Of a DNA stretch of 64,000 nucleotides, positions 54,471 through 63,797 are shown in pieces. Position 1 is the first letter of the stretch. Each line of letters starts with the position of its first letter. The position numbers and the translations under genes were made by a program. The stretch comes from Scleropages formosus (lineage: Eukaryota; Chordata; Actinopteri; Osteoglossiformes; Osteoglossidae): positions 13,233,443 to 13,297,442 of the forward strand of contig NC_041815.1 in assembly GCF_900964775.1 (NCBI RefSeq), read 5' to 3'. A model generated the notes under the pieces. The model was not told the origin of the DNA, did not search any database, and worked only from the letters and a program-made list of their open reading frames with translations.

Positions 54471-55068
54471 GTCCTACCTTGGGGTCATGTGCCCTGTAGA
54501 CACGCAATGTTTTGATGCGCGTCGCAAAGTAGTGCCTGTTTCTTATTATGAACCATTGTATATACAGTAACTCAAATTTTTTATATAATTGACTTAATTA
54601 TGAATTTTTCGTTTGATTCTTACTTAAGGTTGACAAAAAAATTCAGCTTCATCTAGAATAGGGTACGAAATATTTGTGTGCAATAGGAGAAACACCAATG
54701 CACTGTTTCCCTATTATCAAGAAGATATTTCTGATAGACTTATATTTCTGACTTCTGCACATGACATTTTTATGGTGTGGTATATGGGGAAATATGTGAA
54801 TGGGGTATTCTGCCTTACCACATGGCAGCTAAAGTCCTTTCTTTTATTATTCAAGAAAAAGGATCAACAGAAAAAAAAAAAAAAGATTTTTTTCACATCT
54901 CTATTTTTTTGTTTGCTTTTTATTATACATATTGCATTTCATCCACTCCCTCACTTTCTCGTGTGTCCTTTTAGTCTGCTGTCCAATAAGCAATTAATCA
55001 TCTTACTGCATAGTCAAGGTTTGATTGCTCTTAGCAGTAAAACACTTCAAAGCTGGTGGTGTCAGATA

Positions 55069-55278
55069 CACACACACAACTGCCTGTCCCAAGCGTGGTT
55101 GCAGCAAACCGGAGCATAGCCAGTACCCCAGGGTGCAAGGCTGGAGGAGGAGGGGAAACACACCAGACAGGATGCCAGTCTACTGCAAGGCACCCCAAGC
55201 AGGACTCAAACCCCAGACCCACCATAGAGCAGGCCCCAACCAACCCTGCTTCCCACCTACAGCACCACAGCCCCCAAG
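55069..55278 (-). mobile_element. tRNA-SINE shared by both units
   Basis: Sister of 26,804-27,038. Left target repeat TGTCAGATA (55,060-55,068), right TGTCAGA running into a CA tract. Confidence 0.86.
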
Positions 55279-55283
55279 TGTCA

Positions 55284-55285
<2 letters not shown>

Positions 55286-55337
<52 letters not shown>

Positions 55338-55450
55338 CACACACAGCCACGCACACACACACACGCACACTGGGTTCTCGATTAATCAACACAGCTGACC
55401 TTGAAGTCTGTTCATAATTTGATTTTTTGGAATGTGATACAAGGAGGAAC

Positions 55451-55501
<51 letters not shown>

Positions 55502-55617
55502 TCTGAACCGCTTGTCCCATTCGGGGTCACGGGGGAGCCAGAGCCTAACCTGGCAACACAGGACGTAAGGCTGGAGGGGGAGGGGACACACCCAGGAAAG
55601 AACGCCAGTCTGTCGCA

Positions 55618-55663
<46 letters not shown>
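55286..55663 (-). repeat. CA microsatellites with a truncated SINE
   Basis: Sister of 32,022-32,410. Here the CA tract directly follows the shared SINE, and the 5 kb found in unit 1 between 27.04 and 32.02 kb is missing. Confidence 0.8.
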
Positions 55664-55667
<4 letters not shown>

Positions 55668-57166
55668 TATATATGGAACATGGCTGACAGCTGGGCATGT
55701 CTGGGATTTGGCCTAGTACTTCCCTGCAAAATATCATTTTTTTCAAAAATCTAAATTCATTTGCACTAGGGGTTTGTAATGTGAGATGGCCTTCAGAGGA
55801 CCCATTGAGTACTGGACAATTTTAAGAATAACTCAAAGAAAAAAATGTTAACAATAAAAACACTACTATTATAACATCACCCCATAGAGCTATTGAAGAG
55901 AGGGTTTCGGAAAAGCTGCTTTTTATTAAACAAATACATGTCTTTCAATAGCAGCATTAACAAAATTACAACAGACACTATGTGATAGTCTGGTAAATAC
56001 CAAAGAGATCCCCTAGGTCACTCTGATGCCCCCTACTCCACACAATGGTTGGTGGGTCAGGTGTTGGACCCCCCAGAATTCTCCAGTGACAAAGAGATCA
56101 TCAATAACGTGACAACCAATCAGAACAGAACACAGGACTATGTACCAGAACAGATATTAACACCAGCTATTTACATTTGTTTACACCAGCGCTTCTCAGC
56201 AGCATTACACTATGCTATTACTATCTATGACATACTTTTAAGTGAAGTTAATCATATTTCGGTAATATAAATTAAACACAATGTTTCCTTAAATCGTTTT
56301 GTGGTTTTTTTCAAGGAGCGAGTCCTTAGCGTTCTTTATATTCTTAAAGGGCTATGCGGCCAGGAAAAGGTTCAGAACCCCTGATTTAGAGAGGGCTACA
56401 GTGGTTGTCAGTTTTTTAGATCAGATAGTATGGTGCTACGAATAAAGAAAATAAAAATCACATATGGTAGTATTACATGTATCACTTTTTCAATGTTGCA
56501 CTCATACTTTCTTATGCATAATTCATTTAGGTATTTGTAACTTCATTTTGGATTGACTTGATTTTTCTTTATGTTATATTTGGTTGGGATGATACCACTG
56601 GTATCTCACAGCTCCTAAGCTGTGGGGTTGGGCCTGGCTTAGAATATGGCTCAGTATATGCTGAGACTGCCTGATATTGCAGGTGTTTGCATAGGTTTCC
56701 TCCAGGCTTTCTTTCAGAAATCAAAAACAAGTATCAGGTTAAATTATGACTCCATATGTTAGCTTTTGCTGTGTATGTGTCGTGAATGAGTACATGATTT
56801 TTTCTTGCATTGAAATGGTATTCCATCCAGGGTGTACCTTGCAACATATCCTATGCTTTTGGAATAGACTATCAGTACCCTGCACTGGACTAGCAATACT
56901 GGCAATTGCCTGACTCCAGACCTGCTTTTTTACAACTCTGCTTCCGATATGCTTCTTTAAGAATTATATCTTAAAAGGAATACTTTTTCTGAGGTTTATT
57001 TCTCTGTATCGATTTAACCAGTGTTGTTTGGAGTTAGCCATATAATGCCTCTATTTATAGAAATAAGTTTTTTGTTGAATCAGTTTTATATACAATTTAC
57101 AGAATCAAGATCAAATCGTGATCAAACATCCTAACCGATGGTTGAATTCAGACAAAAATTTTTAAT
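55664..57166. other. 3' flank of OR D2
   Basis: Non-coding. Nearly identical to 32,411-33,912, including the hAT-like MITE and the decayed SINE at about 56,600-56,910. Confidence 0.65.
56187..56383. mobile_element. hAT-like MITE in the D2 flank
   Basis: Sister of 32,933-33,129. Ends CAGCGCTTCTCAGCAGC and GGTTCAGAACCCCTG. Confidence 0.45.
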
Positions 57167-58093
57167 TTACATCCAAACAGGAAGAAGTTTTAAAACCCGA
57201 ACTCTTACGCTTTGAACACTCAGTCCATAAATTGCAGGGTTTAACAAAGGAGGAAATACGAGGAAGTAAACAGACATGAACATACGTGAAGTGGAAGGTA
57301 AATAGCTCATGTTGAATCGGTTTTGAATAATTTCAAAAAGGCCTCCGATGGAGTAATTGAGAACAGCTAGGAGGTGAGGAGTGCAAGTTCGCAAAGCTTT
57401 GATACGAGATTCTCTGGAGATGAGCAGACAGATTCTGAGTATTTGTGCATAGGAAAACAATATCATCAGGAGTGGAGGAAGGACAAATAAAACTGTTGCG
57501 ATCAGGCCAATAATATTATGAACAGAAGTATCGAAGCATGACAATTTGACTAATGCAAAATTCATACAGTAAACTTTAGGAATGTACCTGCTACAGAAAG
57601 TAAGTTTAGCTGTTAAGATAAAACACATGCCAAAAGCAGAGAAGGGATAAATCCAGGAAAAAGCAATAAGGAAACTTATTTTTTCAGAAGACATCATTAT
57701 GCGGTAATGTAACGGGTGACATATTGCAATGTACCTGTCATAGCTCATGATTGCTAAAACAGAGAACTCAACAATACCATACGTGTGCAAACAGTAAATC
57801 TGTGCCAAACAGAGTCCCAGAGAGATTTCTTGTGAGGAAGATATCAGTCGACCAAGAATGGAAGGGATTAATGAAGTGCTCCCATACATTTCATTCACTG
57901 CAAGGTTGCACACAAAGATGTACATGGGTTCATGCAGACTTTTCTCAGAGTAAATCACTCCAATGATAAGTATGTTTAAACATAACGTTAGGAGGTAAAG
58001 CAGAAAGAATACAGTGAAGTAGAAATATTTTAGATCTTCCATTTCTTTGTACGCTGTCAGTATGAAGGAGGTAACTACTGATGTATTTTCCAT
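57167..58093 (-). CDS. Olfactory receptor D2
   Basis: Seven-transmembrane odorant receptor of 308 residues. A longer frame exists upstream (starting MKPHLLLFF), but it reads through the predicted intron end, so MENTS is the start. Same marks as D1: NTS, LHEPMYIF, MSYDRYIAIC, LFSYAQILRIC, KALRTCTPHL, PLLNPAIYG. Residues 1 to about 199 are identical to D1. The seven differences (for example T to A in GLIATV, K to R in SRESR, V to G in SIGGLF, L to V in VRVRVLK, K to M at the end) are all in the last third, and several match A/B-type genes. Intron 160 bp; promoter at 58,278-58,404. Confidence 0.96.
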   Translation of the reverse strand: MENTSVVTSFILTAYKEMEDLKYFYFTVFFLLYLLTLCLNILIIGVIYSEKSLHEPMYIFVCNLAVNEMYGSTSLIPSILGRLISSSQEISLGLCLAQIYCLHTYGIVEFSVLAIMSYDRYIAICHPLHYRIMMSSEKISFLIAFSWIYPFSAFGMCFILTAKLTFCSRYIPKVYCMNFALVKLSCFDTSVHNIIGLIATVLFVLPPLLMILFSYAQILRICLLISRESRIKALRTCTPHLLAVLNYSIGGLFEIIQNRFNMSYLPSTSRMFMSVYFLVFPPLLNPAIYGLSVQSVRVRVLKLLPVWM

Positions 58094-58277
58094 GGTTCTC
58101 TGGATATGTAAGGAAGTCTGTAAAAAAAATAATAGTAGATGTGGTTTCATTAAGTTTCTTTCATTTCAGTTCACTGAAATATGAATACACCCCTCATTAA
58201 TCATAGAGAGTTATAGTGAAAGTACATTTACACACCAACTATTTCTGAAAAGAAGCAAAATGAGTGTTTTTACATAC

Positions 58278-58404
58278 CTAGTCCTTGTGCTTCTGAAGTT
58301 GTACAGTTTTTGACTGTGGCAGTGAACCTTAGGTAAGACTTCCTATGAAGAGTCAAAGTGGATGAAGCTGTGTGCCTTTATGGTAAGATTCTGATCACAT
58401 GATC
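58278..58404 (-). promoter_or_regulatory. Promoter and non-coding exon 1 of OR D2
   Basis: Minus strand: GATCATGTGA (58,395-58,404), 12 bases, CATAAAGG (58,375-58,382), predicted exon, donor CTAG|GTATGT (intron starts at 58,277). Confidence 0.7.
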
Positions 58405-59152
58405 GTTAATAGGTTGGTCATTATGCCATGATGTTGCTTTTCAAAGTAATTCTATACCAGAGCTTGAAGATGACATCAGGTTTTTAAAAATAATTTAAAA
58501 GATTCATTTTTTTCCAGTGTTCACCTGTTACAAAGGATGTAAGGTCTCTTCATCTGCTGTCAACAACTCTTAACTCTTAGGTGTGTAAACTCCGTTAAAA
58601 GAACATAACTAAATGGTGACTTTGTAGTCCCCCTCATAAGAGGCATAATTTCTTTACGAAGGTCTGCTCATGAAGAAAATTTGTGTAAAATTTAAATGGG
58701 GAAAATATATAGTGTTCTTGGGCCACAAAACATGCAAAATTCTAACCTTTTCTTTTAAACACTAAAAAATCTAATTCAAAACTATCCGTCCATTAATTTT
58801 TACTAATAGTTTGTCCTGTACAGGATGGTGGTGGTCTGAAGCCTATTGCACAAGCACAGAGAGCAAGGCAGGGTACACAGTGGATGAGATAGCAGTCCAT
58901 CACAGGGCAGAGTGGATACACTGTGTGCTGTACAGTTACTAATTTGCAGTAAGCACAATCTTGAGTCACCAGCTAAATAAATTCATTCTGACATCTGGTA
59001 AAGTTCTGTAAAATTCTTAGATGTCGCTATAAAAATACTTTGGAGAGCTTATTTTAACATTTTTATGGACTTTAACATTCATTAAAATTACAAGAAGAAA
59101 GGTAGCTGAACATAAAAATACATTGTTTAATTGCTCTTTGCATAGAGGGAGA
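58405..59152. other. Upstream DNA of D2
   Basis: Non-coding. Matches 35,152-35,790 up to about 59,060, with a reversed L2-type tail at 58,793-58,925. At 59,060 about 2.2 kb absent from unit 1 begins, and similarity resumes at 61,245. Confidence 0.65.
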
Positions 59153-59575
59153 TGTCACGTCCATGCCCACAACTCAACTGACAGCATCTGATTCTGGTCC
59201 AGCACCTGACTAACTGCTCACCTTTTAAAAGACCCTCCTCAGCTCCCATACCTTTGCGGAATCTCGTTAGAGACAGCTGCCCTCCTTCGTGACGTCCAGT
59301 TCACTCGTAACCCTTGTTCTCAGTTTTCGTCCTCCGATTTTCGTCCCTTCGCTTTGTTTCCCGACCACGTCCACGGATCTTCGCTTCAACGCCGACCGCC
59401 GATCGACTGACTCTTCGTTTTCTCTCCTGACCTCGCCCATGGATCCCCGCTCTGACCCCAACCGCCTATCGACCGACCATTCCCCTGTCCCCGACACCGA
59501 GAACCTGCCTGATCTCCTGAATCCAAACCAATGACTCCGCACTTGGGTCCTGCCTTCTCTCTGCCCCACATGACA
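59153..59575. mobile_element. Solo LTR (Ty3/gypsy-like fossil)
   Basis: 423 bp, TGTCACGT...CATGACA. Flanks GGAGA (59,148-59,152) and GGAGG (59,576-59,580), 4 of 5 identical. Read in reverse it carries GGACCCAAGTGCGG near its start, as does the solo LTR at 12,149. Some open frames here are chance. Confidence 0.8.
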
Positions 59576-59579
59576 GGAG

Positions 59580-59830
59580 GAAACCAGGGCACTCTGGAAA
59601 AAGCCATATGAGCAAGGAAAGAATCTACAAGAAACTGACAGAAATAGATTCGAAACCACAGCCAGTTCACCTGAAACATGTCTTTGGACTGTAGAAGGAA
59701 AAAGGAGTACCTGGAGGAAATCTGTTCCAACACATGGAAAACATTCAAATTCCACACAGATATGGATTCAAAATCCCATTCAAACACACAGCTCAGGAGC
59801 TGTGAGGCACCGGTGCTACCTGCTATGCTG
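59580..59830 (-). mobile_element. V-SINE, reversed, decayed
   Basis: Words of the reversed V-SINE core (CATGTCTTTGGACTG, ACCTGGAGGAAA, AAATTCCACACAGA) and a head region (GAGCTGTGAGGCACCGGTGC). The DNA from 59,831 to 60,150 holds nothing recognisable. Confidence 0.65.
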
Positions 59831-60159
59831 CCAAGTTACCTATATTGAGTAGGAAAAGTATTATTAAAATTGCAAAAGAAAGAAACTGAAGGAAATTATA
59901 CATTCACAGAAGCCTGATTTAAAAAGACACAAAGAGCCTCAGTTACCTTGATCTTTGACCTCTACAGCAAAATACAATATAAAATAATGTTTCTTTCAGA
60001 AACATTTTATAAAACCAATGTTTTTTTATGTGTGAAATATTTATGTGTTAAATAAGTATTAAATTCATCCCAATTTTTTATCTTAGGATATTAGGAAAAT
60101 ATGAAATTATCTGAATTGTTGAATGAAAGGTAATTTGACCAAAATGGGTGTAGAATAAA

Positions 60160-60590
60160 TTGAGTAAAGTCCCAACATCTGAGGATGTTGCTGGGGACAT
60201 TGCTGTGGACGTGAAAGGAGAGCGTGCAGCGAACCCTTCGTTTAATAAAGAATTTGGTCTGTGGATGAAAAATAGAGTGAATAGCATGGATGGTCAGCTC
60301 GTAAAGCTTGATGATGTTAAGATTGGGCTTCAGAGTGTAACTATTCAGCTGAGGTCTCACCAAACCTCTGTCACAGAAACAAGACTTGCGAGCTTAATTG
60401 AGCTTCAATTACAAGACTGAAGAAAAGTTTAACTGCTTTTGACACGCAGTTAAATTGAATGCTGTTCTAAAAATAGAAGGAAAAAATTCAAAGAGAAAAT
60501 TGACTAACTTCAAAATAAAATCTAGAGCAATAATTTCAAAATAGTGGATTTGCGAGAAAAAGCTGAAGGAAACATTTCACCAAGATTTTT
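60160..60590 (+). pseudogene. L1-type ORF1 remnant (tentative)
   Basis: An 86-codon frame (60,160-60,420) starting MSKVPTSEDVAGDIAVDVKG and rich in heptad-like leucines, then a frame with VDLREKAEGN near 60,550. The coiled coil followed by a RIVGLxExxEG-like word is the order in fish L1 ORF1 proteins. Frames are broken and the match is from memory. Confidence 0.4.
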
Positions 60591-60845
60591 TTTTTTTTTT
60601 TTTTTTTTTTGGCAAACCCAGCTGCCCGTTTGGAGTGGTCTTTCCTCTCCAATTCCTCTCCATTTCAGATAGATTCTGCCAACCACATTTCATGCCTGTG
60701 TGCCTGGTACAACAGTTCACCTGAGGAATATAATGGCTCAATTTGTGCAACTCTCTGATGAAGCGGGTATCGTACTGACCAACCTTCTTGATCACACCAG
60801 GCATACTCCAGTTTGTCACCCTCATTTATCCACAATATAGTTAAA
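60588..60845 (-). pseudogene. Poly(A)-tailed retrocopy of an unidentified transcript
   Basis: On the minus strand about 220 bp ends in a 25-bp poly(A) (60,587-60,611 as poly(T)). An open frame of about 75 codons (including GVIKKVGQYDTRFIRELHK) runs into the tail. I do not recognise the protein. It could also be the 3' end of a LINE. Confidence 0.4.
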
Positions 60846-61004
60846 CCCTATGAGAACCAGTAACCCTGGGACAATTAATAGAGAAAACAAAGTACAAATA
60901 CAAAAACTCAGAGACATAGCAATTAATAACCAGCAGGATGCACATTTAAAGAGCAATTTGGTAGAAATGGGAAGGAGGGAGGAATGAGAAATCTGTTTGT
61001 TATT

Positions 61005-61200
61005 TACATTTATATTTATTAATTTAGCAGACACTCCAAAGTGACGTACATCTCAGCAAAAGTACAATTTATGCATTACATTAAGAGAAAGAGACATGGC
61101 TGCAGACATGTGACTCAGGTAAACCTAGTTTGTCGCCTACCACTTGCTGCACCGAGGTTCATCATTCAAGAAGGTGCCTAAGACACAGGATAGACAATCC
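61005..61200 (-). mobile_element. tRNA-SINE tail fragment, reversed
   Basis: TTTATTAATTTAGCAGACACT..CAAAGTGACGTACATCT matches the tail of the second SINE family. The rest is decayed. Confidence 0.55.
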
Positions 61201-61244
61201 TGATACCCACACCAAATTTATTTTTTTTTTACATTTTTTTTAAT

Positions 61245-61690
61245 TAAATATTATAAGATACACAAATGAGCAGTACAATACCAGAGTAATGGCTGAATAA
61301 AGGTTGTATCCGGGGATGCTTTCGGAATTATGGTTATGGATGTTTAGCCGCTGTAACTTGCACGTCAAATAACCAGTCTGTTGGTTCCAATAAGATATAG
61401 TTGTCTATCACTACTGAACTACTATGAAAAATAAAGCCATCTTTAATATAAAATTAGGAAAATGTGTTCACAGCATTTACTAATTTAACTGACACTTTCC
61501 TCTAAAGCAGCATACAATTTTAAGCAACTGTAATTTATTTACCCATTTATACAGCTGGGTAATTTTTATGGGCACAATGCAGGGTTAGTACCTTGCTCAA
61601 GTGTACTACACCAGTACTCAGGCTTTGAATCTGCAAACTTTGTAGCCAAAAGCAGCAGCACTTTCCACTACACTATGAACTGCTGCCATG
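61245..61690. repeat. End of unit 2: sister of 36,024-36,455
   Basis: Colinear match to unit 1 beyond D1, including the reversed second-family SINE at 61,462-61,673. After about 61,680 similarity to unit 1 ends; unit 1 goes on into the R2-like fragment. Confidence 0.8.
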
Positions 61691-61977
61691 TATCTAAAAG
61701 TTACATTCAACAGCAGCTTTAATAATTAGCACCACGATTTAGTTAAACCCAAAGAACCCTTTCATATCAACCTGCAAAAAAAAAAAAAAAAAGCATTTCT
61801 CTCCAAGCAGTGTTCAAACCACCTGTGTTAAAGGTGGTAGTATTGTGTTGCAGGCTACTGCCTTTGAACCCAAAAGTTACAGGTTCAAGTATTACCGCTG
61901 GCTGTAGTACATGCGAGACTGGTATTTATCCTAAATTGCTCTAGTAGAGTTACCCAGTGGTGGAAATAATTGTTACG

Positions 61978-62207
61978 GGGGCAGCTACTAGCCTAGTGGT
62001 TAGAACTACTGCCTTTAGAGCCAAAGATTGCTGGTTTGATCCTTATCTCTGGCTGTAGTATCCTTGAGTGAGGTACTTACCCTAAATTGCTTCAGTAAAA
62101 TTACCCCACTGTAAAAATGGGTAAATGGTTGTAAGCATGTAATAATTGTGACCTTAACATTGTAAGCTGTTTTGGAGAAAAGCATCAGCTAAATGAATAA
62201 ATGTAAA
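61978..62207 (+). mobile_element. tRNA-SINE of the second family, full length
   Basis: A-box-like TAGCCTAGTGGTTAGAAC, B-box-like GGTTTGATCC, middle TTGAGTGAGGTACTTACC, tail TTTTGGAGAAAAGCATCAGC. A partial head of the same kind lies just before it (61,830-61,975). Confidence 0.8.
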
Positions 62208-62209
62208 TT

Positions 62210-62540
62210 CCTTCATGAGGTTCACTCAAGGGGCTCTGGCTGGTTTCACATTATCACAACTTCTGATAATCAGTATGAAACCAAACCTTCACAAGCCCAT
62301 TTTTCTGCTCCACTTGGCGATAAATGGAGTAATTGGAAGCACAAGTGTTTGTCCAAAAATTATGGACCTTCTAATCTCGAACACAGAAGAGAGCTGCTAT
62401 GAAGACTGCCTTGAGCAGATGTTTTTTATTAATTTCTATCCGTCTAGTGCATATGCAATTTTAACTGCAATGGCCTATGACAGGCATGTTTCTATCATCC
62501 TTATCCCACCTTTGTTGAATCCTTTAATATAGGGCTTCAG
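62210..62540 (+). pseudogene. Olfactory receptor pseudogene on the opposite strand
   Basis: The frame at 62,215-62,532 reads through a TM2-like stretch (HKPIFLLHLAINGVIGSTSV), a TM3-like stretch and MAYDRHVSI, then jumps directly to PPLLNPLI and a stop. TM4-TM6, the N-terminus and the tail are missing. It is the only OR sequence on the plus strand and belongs to a different OR type from the array (MAYDR rather than MSYDR, LAINGVIGS rather than LAVNGxYGS). Confidence 0.82.
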
Positions 62541-63334
62541 GACTTGTCAGAAAGGGCAGTGCATTGCAAAAAATAATAAGGAGAAGAGTTTTCACTGGAT
62601 CTTTGGATACTGTTCAGGTGAATGTCAGGTTCCAGTTTATAACTTGTAAGTCCTTTGTATTATGATGGTTCAAACGCAAGAAGAATCAAAATGTGTGGGT
62701 CACGTTTGAACATTTTGATTTATCTGATTTTCTGGAACATACTGGGTGTACAAAGGGAAAAATTGTGAATGTCTGGCTGCAGGTGTTCTATGTGTCCTCC
62801 TGGGATAAGCCTCCTTCAGTCACCAAAGTGTGCCTCCAAAACATGTACAGGATTTAGTCTTTGGGTATCCTTTAGGTCTTAAATACATTAGGGTCATGAC
62901 CAAAACAAAATGCACATGTGACATTTACTAGAATGTTTAGCCGTGTAAATGTATGGTTTGTTCATTGTTATGTCTTTATAATTCCACATCATTTCTATTT
63001 ATGGTTTTGCATATGTATATATTGTAATATATGGAGTGGTCACAAAGACCTTATGAATGCTAAATGAACTTTCTTCGAAAGGGGCTGTATGCTGCCCTCC
63101 ATTCTCTGCACAAATTTTTCTATATTTTTCTCTGCCAAATACATTGGTGTCTGCCACACTTAAGATTGGAAAAAATAATAAGAACAAATGATGAACAAAG
63201 AATGCAAATGCATGGACAGAGACTTTGTGGCTACTCTGTTCATATGTTGGAAGTCCTCGGATTCAATTGTCATTATTTCATGTATTCTTATTATTGCTGT
63301 ATTTCTGTATTTCGCAGAAGGGTGGATGTGGATG
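62541..63334. other. Non-coding DNA after the OR pseudogene
   Basis: AT-rich; no gene or clear repeat. About 62,780-62,860 faintly recalls an L2/SINE tail, too weak to call. Confidence 0.45.
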
Positions 63335-63375
63335 TTTTTGTGTAGGAAAATACCAGAAAATACAAACATGAGTAC

Positions 63376-63380
<5 letters not shown>

Positions 63381-63409
<29 letters not shown>

Positions 63410-63597
63410 TCAGAACCACTTGTCCCTCACGGGGTCACGGAGCCTACCCAGCAACACAGGGTATAGGGCCAGAGGGAGAAGGGGACACACCCAGGACAGG
63501 ACGCCAGTCCGGCGCCAGGCACCCCAAGCGGGACTCGAACCCCAGACCCACCGGAGAGCAGGACTGCGGTCCAACCCACTGCGCCACTGCACCCCCT
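63381..63597 (-). mobile_element. tRNA-SINE at the right edge, reversed
   Basis: Target repeat GAGTACCTACA at 63,370-63,380 and 63,598-63,608. Empty in the left-edge copy. Confidence 0.93.
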
Positions 63598-63632
63598 GAG
63601 TACCTACATACATATATAATTTTAATTGTTCC

Positions 63633-63797
63633 TGGGGGGCACGGTGATGCAGCAGGCTTGGCTGGGTCCTGCTCTGTGGTGGGTCTGGGGTTTGAGTCCC
63701 ACTTGGGGTACCCTGCAACGCATTGACAACCCATCCTGGGTGTGTCCTCTAGCCCTAAACCCTCTGCTGCTGCAACCCCACTTGGGACAAGCAGTTT
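63633..63797 (+). mobile_element. tRNA-SINE at the right edge, short and old
   Basis: Head GGGGGGCACGGTGATGCAGC, B box GGTTTGAGTCC, shortened body and no GT tail. It splits TTTAATTGTT/TTTCAGT(T)GG of the left-edge copy. Confidence 0.85.

Larger units (their letters stand above)
52992..54640 (-). mobile_element. Tigger/pogo-like relic, copy 2
   Basis: Left end CAGGCAGTCCCCGAAATAC preceded by TA. The right terminal repeat is lost together with about 130 bp of flank, compared with copy 1. Contains a SINE (53,091), the LTR-like block (53,505-53,890) and a V-SINE (54,102). The transposase start is still visible near 54,020 as the same MxPKHKCD-type region. Confidence 0.75.

Noticed and set aside
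58094-58150. Upstream extension of OR D2 giving MKPHLLLFF
   Set aside because: It reads through the poly-pyrimidine/acceptor TTTTTTACAG of the predicted intron. D1 has the same acceptor but no in-frame extension.
59289-59787. Frames of 81-162 codons around 59.3-59.8 kb
   Set aside because: They lie in the solo LTR and the adjoining V-SINE and have no recognisable protein content.
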